A stretch of 35,948 nt of DNA from Agrocybe praecox (lineage: Eukaryota > Basidiomycota > Agaricomycetes > Agaricales > Agrocybaceae). The stretch is taken from positions 1 through 35,948 of the forward strand of contig CAXHKQ010000287.1 of assembly GCA_964017145.1 (NCBI GenBank), written 5' to 3'. The notes below the pieces were generated by a model that ran no database searches, was not told the DNA's origin, and was given only the letters and a program-made list of their open reading frames with translations. The position numbers were made by a program, and so were the translations under genes. Positions 10,090 through 19,121 of the stretch are shown here, piece after piece; the first letter of the stretch is position 1, and every line of letters begins with the position of its first letter.

Positions 10090-10682
10090 AATGAAAAGAG
10101 AGCCAGAAAGAAAGAAAGAAAGAAGAGGGGAAAGAAGGAAAGAAAGGAAAGAAAGAAAGAAAGAAAGAAGAGAAGAAGGAAAAAAGAGAAGGAAAGAAAG
10201 GAGGAAAGAAAGAGAGAAGGAAAGAAGAAAGGAAAGAAGAAAGGAAAGAAGAAAGGAAGGAAAGAAAGAAAGAAAGAAAGAAGGAAGGAAAAAAAGAAAG
10301 AGGGAAAAAAGGAAGGAAGGAGGGAAGGAAGGAAAGAAAGAAAGAGAGAAGAAAGGAAAGAAAGAAAGAAGGAAAGAAAGAAAGAAAGAAGGAAGGAAGA
10401 AAAGAAAGAAAGAAGAAAGGAAAGAAAGAAAGAAGAAAGGAAGGAAGGAAAGAAAGAGGAAAGAAAGGAGAGAAAGAAAGAAGGAAAGAAAAAAAGAAAG
10501 AAGGAAGGAAAGAAAGAAAGGAAAGAAAGAGGAAAGAAGGAAGGAAAGAAAGAAAGAAGAAAAAAAAGAAGGAGAGAAAGAAAGAAAAAAGAGAAAGAAA
10601 GCAAGAAAGAAGGAAGGAAGAAAAAAAAGAAAAAAAGAAAAAAAAAGCAAGAAAGAAAAGAAAAGAAAAGAAGAAAGAAAAT
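10090..10682 (+). repeat. Polypurine AAAG/AAGG microsatellite
   Basis: Nearly 600 bp of uninterrupted A and G on the plus strand, mixing GAAA and GGAA units. Long open frames in all registers here are artefacts of the simple sequence. Its position within the KDZ tail matches the shorter purine/pyrimidine tract at 18360-18450 and 33180-33265. Confidence 0.95.
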
Positions 10683-10739
10683 ATGACTTGTACACTGATC
10701 ATCATGGCCTTTTAACTGGAAGTTGACCATTGTACCCCA

Positions 10740-11150
10740 GGCAAAGTCAGTTAATGGAACCTATTACCAAAATCAACCAGCCAACTCCACTGCTAAAGGC
10801 AATCCTGTTACCCAAGTCAAAATCAATTGACAAATCCCCTTACCAAAATCAACCAGCCAACCCCACAACCCACATCAATCCACTTACCCAAGTCCAGCAC
10901 CCAACCTACCACTCAAGGCAACCCCCATACTCAAGTCAACCAATTGACCAATCCTTCTACCACTCAAGGCAATCCTCATACTCAAGTCAACCAATTGACC
11001 AATCCCTTGACCAAAATCAACCAGACAACCCCACAACCCACATCAATCCACTTACCCAAGTCCAGCATCCAACCTACCACTCAAGGCAATCCCCTTACCC
11101 AAGTCAACCAGTCAACCATACAACCCAAGTCATCCCTCTTATCTATAGAG
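10740..11150 (+). repeat. CAACCAGCCAACCC / CCCAAGTCAACC minisatellite
   Basis: Imperfect tandem repeats built from AAAATCAACCAGCCAAC, CACTCAAGGCAATCC and TTACCCAAGTCAACCA. They are related to the CCCAAGTCAA segments that punctuate the 18-bp minisatellite of the second unit (33360-34340). Apparent proteins rich in Gln/Pro/Thr are repeat translations. Confidence 0.8.
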
Positions 11151-11300
11151 GACCACTAGCTCAATCTCTGTATTGTTTGCCTTGCTTCTTGGTTTACCCT
11201 GACCCATTCAACATCCATAGAGCATTCTTGAACCAGCAGTGTTTATTTGTAGTAACACAAAATTCCGTAGACGGCCCTCAAGATACAAGTCTATCAAAGA

Positions 11301-11586
11301 CACCATATCATAGCTTATATACTTGCCTACTATCACTCAAAAGATGACCCCAAACACATCTCAAACACCCACAATACAACCAAAATGGTGGCCTCAATAT
11401 GCAGGGAAAGTATCCCAAAAATAGCCAGGATTGTATGCCAGAACACCATAGTATAGCTTATATACATGCCTAATATCACTCAAAAGATAACCCCAAACAC
11501 ATCCCAAACACCCACAATACAACCAAAATGATGGCCCCAATATGCAGGAAAAGTACCCTAAAAATAGCCAGGATCGTATCCCAGAT
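11301..11586 (+). repeat. Tandem 143-bp duplication in the KDZ tail
   Basis: CACCATATCATAGCTTATA at 11301 recurs as CACCATAGTATAGCTTATA at 11444. Both copies continue through ACTCAAAAGAT(G/A)ACCCCAAACAC, ACCCACAATACAACCAAAAT and CAATATGCAGG. The second unit's tail (17117-17215, 34410-34506) carries a single copy. Confidence 0.8.
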
Positions 11587-11728
11587 CCGTCCCAGAGGAC
11601 CCCTGGAACCAGTCCCCATTCAGAGAAATTTCCCTAGTGACAAGAAAGATCCATGTCACAACGTCATCAGAATGCCGAGAGGAAAGAACCCACAGTCTTT
11701 TCTCTTCTATCTTTCTTCCGTTTTACCC

Positions 11729-11797
11729 CCTCTTAGGTTGCAAAAAGATCCAACATTTTGCAACCTAAGAGGTACATTTTATGGGACCACTGAAGTG
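11729..11797 (+). repeat. Right terminus of the A1-side KDZ tail with subterminal hairpin
   Basis: A perfect 17-bp hairpin (CCTCTTAGGTTGCAAAA at 11729-11745 with its complement at 11756-11772) is followed by the end sequence CACTGAAGTG (11788-11797). The mirror-image arrangement occurs at 16866-16930 and, more diverged, at 34507-34570. I take this as the transposon end. The next bases (CGCACCGTC) begin unrelated sequence. Confidence 0.65.
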
Positions 11798-12340
11798 CGC
11801 ACCGTCGAACCAGCAACATTCTGACCACCTAATGGTGGCCTACAATCTTGGCGGGCCTTTGCCCGCCCTCGCAGACATAGCGTAGTATTAAATCTTGCTT
11901 AGCATGCTCATGTATGTAACGTAGGGACTGGACTGCAATCGCGCACCGGAATACAAATGGGACTTCGGTCCTTTGATTTTTTTTTAAAAAAAAAAAAAAA
12001 AGGCTGGGCATCAAGCCCAACCCACAGTCCACACCCCACCCAGTCCACAGTCCCTGCCCCACCCAGCCCACAGTCCCCTCACGTTCCAAGTCGCACCGCC
12101 GCTTCCGCTTAGCCCAGGTGCCCCCGAAGGGTCAAGCCGAAGCCCACAAACCAAGGTACCCACTAAAGGGCCCCGAACACCCCCACAGGGTCAGGACGAA
12201 TCCCACAAGTCCGTGTAGTAAGGCGCGCGCCATTGTAATGGCAAAGAGTCCGAAGTCCGAGCGAAACATGTTCCACAGCCCGAGAAGAACATGTCCCGCA
12301 GGCCAGGCCACAGCCCAACCTGCTTATCCAACCCTTGCGG
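11798..12340. other. Non-coding stretch between transposon relics
   Basis: No gene is supported. It contains a T-run followed by an A-run at about 11970-12001 and a C-rich stretch of repeated CCCACAGTCC / CACCCAGCCC words (12010-12090). Part may be the 3' region of the adjacent minus-strand LINE fragment, but no clean poly(T) end was identified. Confidence 0.4.
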
Positions 12341-12344
12341 GTCG

Positions 12345-12728
12345 CCTGAACGCAAACACTGAGTCATTGTCATCCAGGAATTTGATCAGATGCACCAGAA
12401 GTTCCGGTGACCGACCGTCTCACTCGCGTGTATGTTTAGTACACACTTGCAATATGTGTGCGTGCGTCTGCAGGTGGTGGCCGCATTCGCATGCATGAGG
12501 TTCTTGAATGTTGAAGCGCTCGTAATAAGCACCTATTGGAGCGTGATTGAGGATGCATCTGTTCATCCTCGCGACGAGCGTTACTAGCTCGCCTTTCACT
12601 TTGTGGAGCCAAGTACCTTCATTGAGATACGTCGGCTCGAGTAAATCCCTGGCAAGATTCTTGAGGCGCATGAAGTTGTGCTCTCGATAGTTGGGGTCTC
12701 GGAAGAGATTCTTCCAATCCTCCTGCAC
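12345..12728 (-). pseudogene. LINE (non-LTR retrotransposon) ORF2 C-terminal fragment
   Basis: The minus-strand frame ends in NRCILNHAPIGAYYERF followed by a Cys/His motif (CECGHHLQTHAHILQVC), the typical C-terminal region downstream of RT and RNase H in fungal LINE polyproteins. After a stop at 12420 another frame continues with LIKFLDDNDSVFA (about 12345-12390), also typical of the very C-terminus, so there is a frameshift or stop between them. RT and endonuclease domains are absent; the fragment is cut off near 12728, where A3-related sequence starts. Confidence 0.7.
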
Positions 12729-12842
12729 TGTTTTAGTGACAACCTTTCATACACTATCCAAAGTAGTAGCCAGGTGATCCCCGACAGGTTCGACTTGAGC
12801 CCGACTAATGTCGTTGGCTTCTTGGTGTATCCTCTATTTCAG

Positions 12843-14906
12843 TTTCAATGGAACCTGAAGCCAAATGCCTATCACATTGCTGCTGCAAAATTTGGCAAAG
12901 CAGTCCAAGCTCATGCGCAAGAAATAGCGACTGAGTTTGGTACTACCACCTTCAAAGTCTTTCAAGACTCCGGTATCTCCAATACTGCACAGTGACAGAG
13001 CTCGGCCTGGAACCGATTTCAAATCTGGAAGTCTCACTGCAGAGGAGCTCCCAAGAACACTGACAAAGGTGGCCGTACGTTCAAAGTAACTCTAATAATT
13101 TATATGATACTGATGACTAGCAACAGTCGCAAAGTTTCAAGCAACAGTCGCAGCTGAGTGGGCCGACATGAAGAAGAAACCCAAGGCTGAGCATGAAGAG
13201 CATGATCAAATGATCCAACAAGAGCTGGAGAACATGGCTCTGGACACCAAACTTGTCATAAACACATCGCGTCGCTTCATGATGCAGGAAAAAGTTCTCC
13301 AGAAAGCAGTAAGTTTGTTTCGTATTGTCTACTTTGTGATATTGACATTTTGTATAGATCATCAACACAGAAATGTGGAACAAAGACATGAAGGCCTTTG
13401 TTGGCTTAATGTATATGGGTGACAACATAGCTGCTCGTCAGAAAGCTGGTGTCATTGTTGCTAGCGAAGAGGGTCGGCAATTGGTTGACCAAGCCAACCT
13501 TGATGCAATTGTAGATTCTCTCATAGAGTCATACCGGTATGTCATTGAATCACACATTTTGATATATTTTCTGACAATAAACAGAGGGAAAAGGGCAATG
13601 GAATCCCTTCGGGAGCACTCTGGAAAGCTACTTGCTGATCCAGCTGCAGGTTCTGCACCTGTTGCTGATGCCAAAGCAAATTCATCCATATTGACTTGTC
13701 CTTCCACATCAACCTCTACTGCTACAGCTGTTGCAGCTCGGCCTCGTCGAGATCTTGAAGTGTGCCGCAAAAATATCAAGAGCAAGCTGTTAGTACAAAT
13801 ATGTAAGTCTCTTTGTTAATTTCCGCTTTTGCATCTCAATTTAAAAAATTTTTTTTAGACAAATATGTTCCAAGCCATGATACATCAAACATTCCATGGA
13901 ATAGGTTGGCTACTATGGCCATCACCTTCCAGTTTGTCATCCTTAATTGGCCCATTCGTGGAGTTGCAGAATTGCCTGCAGGATCATTCAACCACTCCAG
14001 ACTGTCTACAGCTGCATGGAGGGCTCTTGATGATGCTGTGGATGGCAATAATGTGCCTCGTTTGGTCTTTGAAAAGTGGAGTCAAGGTATGTTTTTTTTT
14101 TTTGAATTTATTATTATTTTTTTACATCATTTTTGCAGATGATATGGAGTGTCTTGTAGGCTCTGTTGACTACAGCATCATCCCTCTTGTCATTTCACCT
14201 GATGGTGAGGTCCTAGTTAGGATTCGGGATGTCAAAATGCCCAGTGCTACAGCAAAACATCAAGATGTCGAAAAAGAAAGTCTACCACCACCTCCACTTC
14301 CACTTCCTTCTACTTCACACAAGTCTTTATCCACCTAGCCTCCTTGACTGTGCCAGTCTTCTCACTCCCATGTTCTGCCATCAACCAAAACTCTGGATCA
14401 GGAGGAGGAGGTCATTCCTTCTTCTGATTTAGATGAATTCCAGCAGCAGTATGTCCAATCTCATATGGACCCCGCTAATTATGCTCGAAATGAGGACTTA
14501 AGGCAGAAGCTGGTGGATGACCCCTTTTGTTATACATATGAACTTGCAAGTCAGGGTGGGACATTTACCACACCTGATATCGCTCTACGCCGTTCCCTCA
14601 ATCCTCTTCACCCATCCAATGTTGCCAGGATTTATCATCGCTCTGATGTAGGCCAGCCATCCAAGCAGGTAAACTTCAATACTGCTGCTCTTCCTTCTTC
14701 ACATCATATTAAACAACATACATATGTTTCTGTTCCCTTTCGTACCATCTCCCATTCTGCTCAGCTTGCATCACAACAGACCACTGTTTCAGTACCAGTG
14801 GCTTCTTCATCCCGTCGTTCCCCTCGTCCTACTCTGACTTATTCCATTCCTGTCAATCCACCATCCAAGCGCTCACTTCATTCTACAGCCAGTGCAGCTA
14901 TAATTC
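12843..14906 (+). pseudogene. A3: diverged family A copy, 5'-truncated with three stops
   Basis: Exon order and domain blocks follow A1/A2: 12843-13075 (KFGKAVQAHAQEIATEFGTT, equivalent to the FGTSVEEVL block), 13121-13308, 13358-13536 (DNIAARQKAGVIVA versus DCAAARQLSGLVVA), 13585-13802, 13859-14086 (VPSHDTSNIPWNRLATMA versus the VPWKHLTKVA block) and 14139-14906. The C-terminus reaches NPPSKRSLHS, matching SPPSKRSL in A1. All 5' exons, including the start and any hairpin introns, are missing; a LINE fragment abuts. Stops interrupt otherwise continuous frames at 12993 (TGA), 14336 (TAG) and 14345 (TGA), each one C-to-T step from CGA or CAG. The 3' end is cut by the element starting at 14911. 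Function unknown. Confidence 0.7.
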
Positions 14907-14910
14907 TATA

Positions 14911-15786
14911 TCAAATGTAGGCAGTTTGCTAACCTACATGATACATCCAGGTAGGCAATTTGCTACCTGCCTTTTTTGGAAAGACCTTTGGCTGGCAGGC
15001 CTATTGTGACTATTTGTGACTATAGTTATGTGTCTAATATTGATGGCATCAAAATCAATGCACATGACTTTTTGCTTGCCTCTATTTACATGTTTAGGCT
15101 CCACTCATATATTTATATGGCCTCAAATACAAACAAATAACAAATAATGATATCAGCAGGCAGAGGCAGGCCTGATACAAAACAAACAAAGCCCTTGTGT
15201 GACATCACATCCAAACAACCCAATAAGGCAAGAGGACTTTGGACTTTGAGATTTTGCAATAAAGTCCTCTTGATGCATGATGGACGGGACTAAGACATGA
15301 CCAAATAAGATCAAATCTATTTTTAGTTCAAATTTCCATTTTTAGAAATTTATGTATTGAGTAGGTAATGCATATATTTATAGCCCGAAGCTATTTTTAG
15401 AACACTTTGCCTAATTAGGTAGGTCAAGCCTAATATAGTATAGTACACATTTTTGATGATTTTAGAATTTTTTTTCAGCTCACTATGAATATTTTAATCT
15501 TTTATTTTGATTTATACACAAGGTTCAAAAAGTATTTTGCGTTTTGCGCCTGAACTGTTGATGCTTATGTAATAAAAAATATTTAGCATGGTCCCTGAAT
15601 TTTTCTCTATCCAATGATATAATTTTAGTTTTGGTGGCTGTGCACAAGTCACATGCTTTATATCACATGACTTCAGCCTACCGTCACCTATAGTCACTCT
15701 TATAGGTGTTAGGACATCCCAAAGCGGAAGGTAGCAAAATGGCCCCCAGGATGTATCACTAGGTTTAGGCAGTTTGCTACATTTGA
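14911..15786. mobile_element. Non-autonomous DNA element with TATA target duplication
   Basis: Ends are TCAAATGTAG (14911-14920) and CTACATTTGA (15777-15786), flanked on both sides by TATA (14907-14910 and 15787-15790). Inside the ends both sides carry GATACATCC, and between terminus and GATACATCC an 11-bp module GGCAGTTTGCT is present in opposite relative orientation at the two ends. The 876 bp contain no coding frame of note. It sits between the 3' ends of A3 and B1. Confidence 0.75.
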
Positions 15787-15802
15787 TATATAAAGGTAGC
15801 TG

Positions 15803-16802
15803 CTACAGGTGCTCCATGTGGGTCGGTTTCATGATTTCGGGCTCCATCTCCAAGAAAGATGACGTTGGAAACAAATGGGGTGGTTGTAGGAACCACACGG
15901 GAATACCGAGCAGGTAGAAAAAAGTCGCCACTTGGGGCATGGCAGTTATTGCACCCATATATGAGAGGTTTGGCTCAATGAGTTCTTTTCCGAGTGGGAG
16001 AGGTTCCATCTTCGAAAACTCCCGCAAATAGTCATACCAAGCTAGCGTTTCCAGATAGCAATGCTGGAAATACGCAAGGGTAATGACAGTCCCTGAAAAA
16101 GAGTCCAGAGTGGAAGCCAGCAGGACAGCAGAGAGATGCACTTCCTTGGCACACTCTTTGATATCGTTGTAGAGTGTTGGGCGATGTTCTTTCCGTGCAA
16201 CGAGGTTGGTAACCTGCTTGTCGAGAGCCTTCCTCGCTTTTGCCAATTCAAAGACGATGCTTTGCTTGATTCGACCAAAGTCTTGCATGGTGCTTCCCTC
16301 TTCTCTGGCAAAGTCAGACCTAGTGAGGACGAACCAGGCCCATTGGTGATCGTCCTTTGGGATATCTTCAGATGACGGATGGCGATGAATGAAGGGAATA
16401 TGGGGAGCATCTCCATTGTAGATTTGCGGCAATTTCGTAAAGTCTGCAGTGTGGAACCCCCCATCAAGCCTGGCTTGGATTTGGGGTATATATAGGCAAA
16501 GATCGGGGAAGAATGGCATGCTAGGGGAGGTCAAGAAGTAGTTTGTTGGAAACGGGTGCCCATGCTGGTCATAGCCCACAGGTGGAACAACGAGGTTCGG
16601 AATCTTGATCTTCAGCTTGAACTTCAATTCTAGGAAATAGATGGTGTCGGTTCCTAGAATTGCTGTAAAGTGTCATTCGTCATAATTGGGGAAAGATTGA
16701 GATGAAGAACACACGTACATCGACTGCCATTCCTGACGGTTTTCTGTACCATATGGTTGGAGACTAGCACTCTTTTAAGGCCGTATATGTCGACATAAGT
16801 AT
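15803..16802 (-). pseudogene. B1: family B fragment, truncated at both ends
   Basis: Two exons, 16719-16802 (84 nt, TYVDIYGLKRVLVSN) and 15803-16662, match B2 exons of the same lengths and phase (YYVDVHGLKRG; ATDAIYFLELNYNLKI). Conserved blocks: FPTNYFLTSPSMPFFPDL, IQARLDGGFHTADFTK, WAWFVLTRSDF, FQHCYLETLAWYDYLREFS and PVWFLQPPHLFP. Similarity ends at MEPEIMKPTHME, about 290 residues into the B2 frame, followed at once by HL and a TAG stop next to the end of the 876-bp element. Upstream, the intron is interrupted at 16866 by the KDZ element terminus. B1 converges on A3, unlike the divergent A2/B2 pair, so this block is rearranged. Function unknown. Confidence 0.75.
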
Positions 16803-17289
16803 CTGCAAAACAGTCAAGGTACGTATTGCAAGTGTGCACCAAACATGTACACGAACGAGATGGGCCACTTCAGTGGACCCATATTATGTACCTACTAGGT
16901 TGCAAAATATTATATTTTATTGCAACCTAGGAGGGTCTGGACGGGAAGACCAGACAGGTGGAAAAGATTGTTGGTTCTTTCCTCTTGGCGTTCTGATGTT
17001 GTTGTGACATGGATCTTTCCCGTCACTAGGGAAATTTCCCTGAATGGGGGCTGGTTCCAGGGGTCCTCCGGGACGGATCTGGGATACGATCCTGGCTATT
17101 TTTAGGGTACTTTTCCTGCATATTGGGGGTACTGTTTTGGTTGTATTGTGGGTGTTAGGGATCCGTTTGGGGTCATCTTTTGAGTGATGGTAGGTGTGTA
17201 TATAAGCTATACTATGGTGTGTTTATAGACCTGTATCTTGTATATTGAGGGCTGTAGAGGGCATTGTGTGCTACTATCAAAAAGATACT

Positions 17290-17910
17290 GGGTATGAAGG
17301 TTGGCATAGGTAGGCAGGTTGACTCATTGACTTGGGCAAGGGTGTACACTTGGGTATGAAGGTTGACGTAGGTAGGTAGGTTGGTGTAAGTAGGTAGGTT
17401 GGCGTAGGTAGGTAGGTTGGTGTAGGTAGGCAGGTTGACTTATTGACTTGGGCAAGGGTGTACACTTGGGTATGAAGGTTGACGTAGGTAGGTAGGTTGG
17501 CGTAAGTAGGTAGGTTGGTGTAGGTAAGTAGGTTGGCGTAGGTAGGTAGGTTGGTGTAGGTAGATAGGTTGGTGTAGGTAGACAGGTTGACTTATTGACT
17601 TGGGCAAGGGTATACACTTGGGTATGAAGGTTGACGTAGGTAGGTAGGTTGGCATAAGTAGATAGGTTGGTGTAGGTAAGTAGGTTGGCGTAGGTAGGCA
17701 GGTTGACTCATTGACTTGGGCAAGGGTGTATGCTTGGGTATGAAGGTTGACGTAGATAGGTAGGTTGGTGTAGGTAGATAGGTTGGCATAGGTAGGTAGG
17801 TTGGCGTAGATAGGTAGGTTGGTGTAGGTAGATAGGTTGGCATAGGTAGATAGGTTGGCATAGGTAGGTAGGCTGGCGTAGGTAGGTAGGTTGGCATAGG
17901 TAGGTAGGTT
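17290..17910 (-). repeat. 18-bp minisatellite (CAACCTACCTACCTACGC on minus strand)
   Basis: About 620 bp of 18-bp units grouped in blocks separated by a conserved spacer containing CTTCATACCCAAG and ACCCTTGCCCAAGTCAAT. Frames encoding (PTYLRQ)n in several registers are not genes. A mirror copy is at 33715-34340. Confidence 0.95.
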
Positions 17911-18359
17911 GACTCATTGACTTGGGCAAAGGTGTGTACTTGGGTGTGACTTTGACTTGGGGAAGAGGGTTCATTTGAGCGGTAGGGTTGGCTGGTTGAC
18001 TTGGGTAAAGGGGTTGGTCAACCAATTTTGACTTGGATATGAGGTTGGGTGGTTGACTTGGGCAAGAGGATTGACTGAAACAGTAGGGTGACTAATTAAC
18101 TTGAGTAAGGAGGTAGGTCAACCGACTTTGACTTGGGTATGAGATTGTTTACTCAACTTGAGCAAAAGGGTTGACTTGAGAGGTAGGGTGATTGATTGAA
18201 TTGACTTGAGTGAAGGGTTGACTTGAGCAGTAGTGTTGGCTGGTTGATTTGAGCATGAAAGCTTAGATAGGAGTATTAACCTAGGCAGGCACTTTGGATT
18301 GCAATGGACATACTTATGTGGTTAATAAACTTTGATTGCCAATTATTGAACAAGTCCTA

Positions 18360-18560
18360 TCTTTTTCTTTCTTTTTCTTCTTTCATTCATTCTTTCATTC
18401 TTTTTTTTCTTTTTTTTTTCTTTTCATTCTTTTTTCTTTTCTTTATATCTTTTCAAATTTTATACTTGGCTTTTATCTTCTTCCATTCAATTTTCTTTCT
18501 CTTTCTAATCTATATACATTTTTGTGATGCCTTTTTAGGTTTCTTTTCAATCTCTCATTC
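18360..18560 (+). repeat. T/C-rich tract
   Basis: Low-complexity TTTTTC/CATTC sequence in the KDZ tail, the complement of the purine tract at 33066-33264 and the positional counterpart of the expanded tract at 10090-10682. Confidence 0.85.
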
Positions 18561-18647
18561 TTTGCTTTATTTTTAATTGGTCTTAAAGCTTGACCAACAA
18601 TCTTAACAATGGCTACAAATAGCTTGAACATTTGATTCAATCACTGT

Positions 18648-19033
18648 GGTATTATCTATTTAATACCTTTTGTTTAGAAAACTCTCCAAATTTGATGTGC
18701 ACAGGGTGTACTGGTTTGCTCTTTGTAGTGACTTTTTCAAACATGAGTGGGTGTATGTCTTTTGACTCTATAATGCATGTAGAGCACAGAGCTAATTTTT
18801 CTTATTCAGTTCAGTTCCTCAATCTCGTCTGGCCTTTCCTTCCCATTTTACCTGAAGTTTTGTCACTGGATTGCAAGGTATGTTGGTATCTTCTTATACC
18901 AGTGAAATACAAATTCTTAAGAACAAAATCATGGTCCCTTTCAACCAAAAAGTACTATGGACAGCCATAACTCTCCTTATTTTCCTGGTGTGAATAGCAT
19001 TGTTCCATTGTTTGGTATTATCTATTTAATACC
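18648..19033. repeat. Repeated 20-bp palindrome-like motif GGTATTA..TAATACC
   Basis: GGTATTATCTATTTAATACC occurs at 18648-18667 and again at 19014-19033, each followed by TTTTGTT(T/C)AGAAAACTC. The mirror copies are at 32591-32610 and 32957-32976, and one copy is at 9860-9879 in the older tail. This makes it a conserved landmark of the element's tail. Role unknown. Confidence 0.8.
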
Positions 19034-19121
19034 TTTTGTTCAGAAAACTCACCAAATTTACCCCAACAGGTTTCCCTTAAAGCAATGCTCAATCTTGTAT
19101 ATTATATATCTTACATATACA

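Larger units (their letters stand above)
9580..11797 (+). mobile_element. KDZ-type transposon tail (relic) downstream of A1
   Basis: This is related to the non-coding 3' tail of the KDZ element at 16.9-19.1 kb. It has the palindrome GGTATTA..TAATACC with adjoining AAACAAAAG (9852-9879), then a CAAGTATAAAATTT.. string (about 10030), a long purine tract, a CAAGTCAACC-type minisatellite, the CACCATAGTATAGCTTATATAC block, the CAATATGCAGGAAAAG block (about 11540), a subterminal hairpin, and the terminus CACTGAAGTG at 11788-11797. No transposase coding sequence remains. It begins just after the A1 3' flank stops matching the A2 3' flank (about 9550). Tail and A gene have the same relative orientation as at the A2 locus. 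Confidence 0.65.

Noticed and set aside
10010..10730. Long open frames encoding Ser/Phe/Leu-rich or Lys/Glu/Arg-rich proteins
   Set aside because: They are translations of the AAAG/AAGG microsatellite, open in several frames of both strands.
12118..12498. Plus-strand open frame of 126 residues
   Set aside because: Overlaps the minus-strand LINE fragment, whose Cys/His motif is recognisable; the plus frame has biased low-complexity composition.
14465..14920. A separate 151-residue gene downstream of A3
   Set aside because: It is in the same frame as the preceding A3 exon, separated only by two stops, and ends with the family A C-terminal block PPSKRSL.
17277..18025. Open frames encoding PTYLRQ-type repeats, also at 33599-34413
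   Set aside because: The 18-bp minisatellite is a multiple of three and stays open in overlapping registers; no start context, introns or conserved flanks support a gene.
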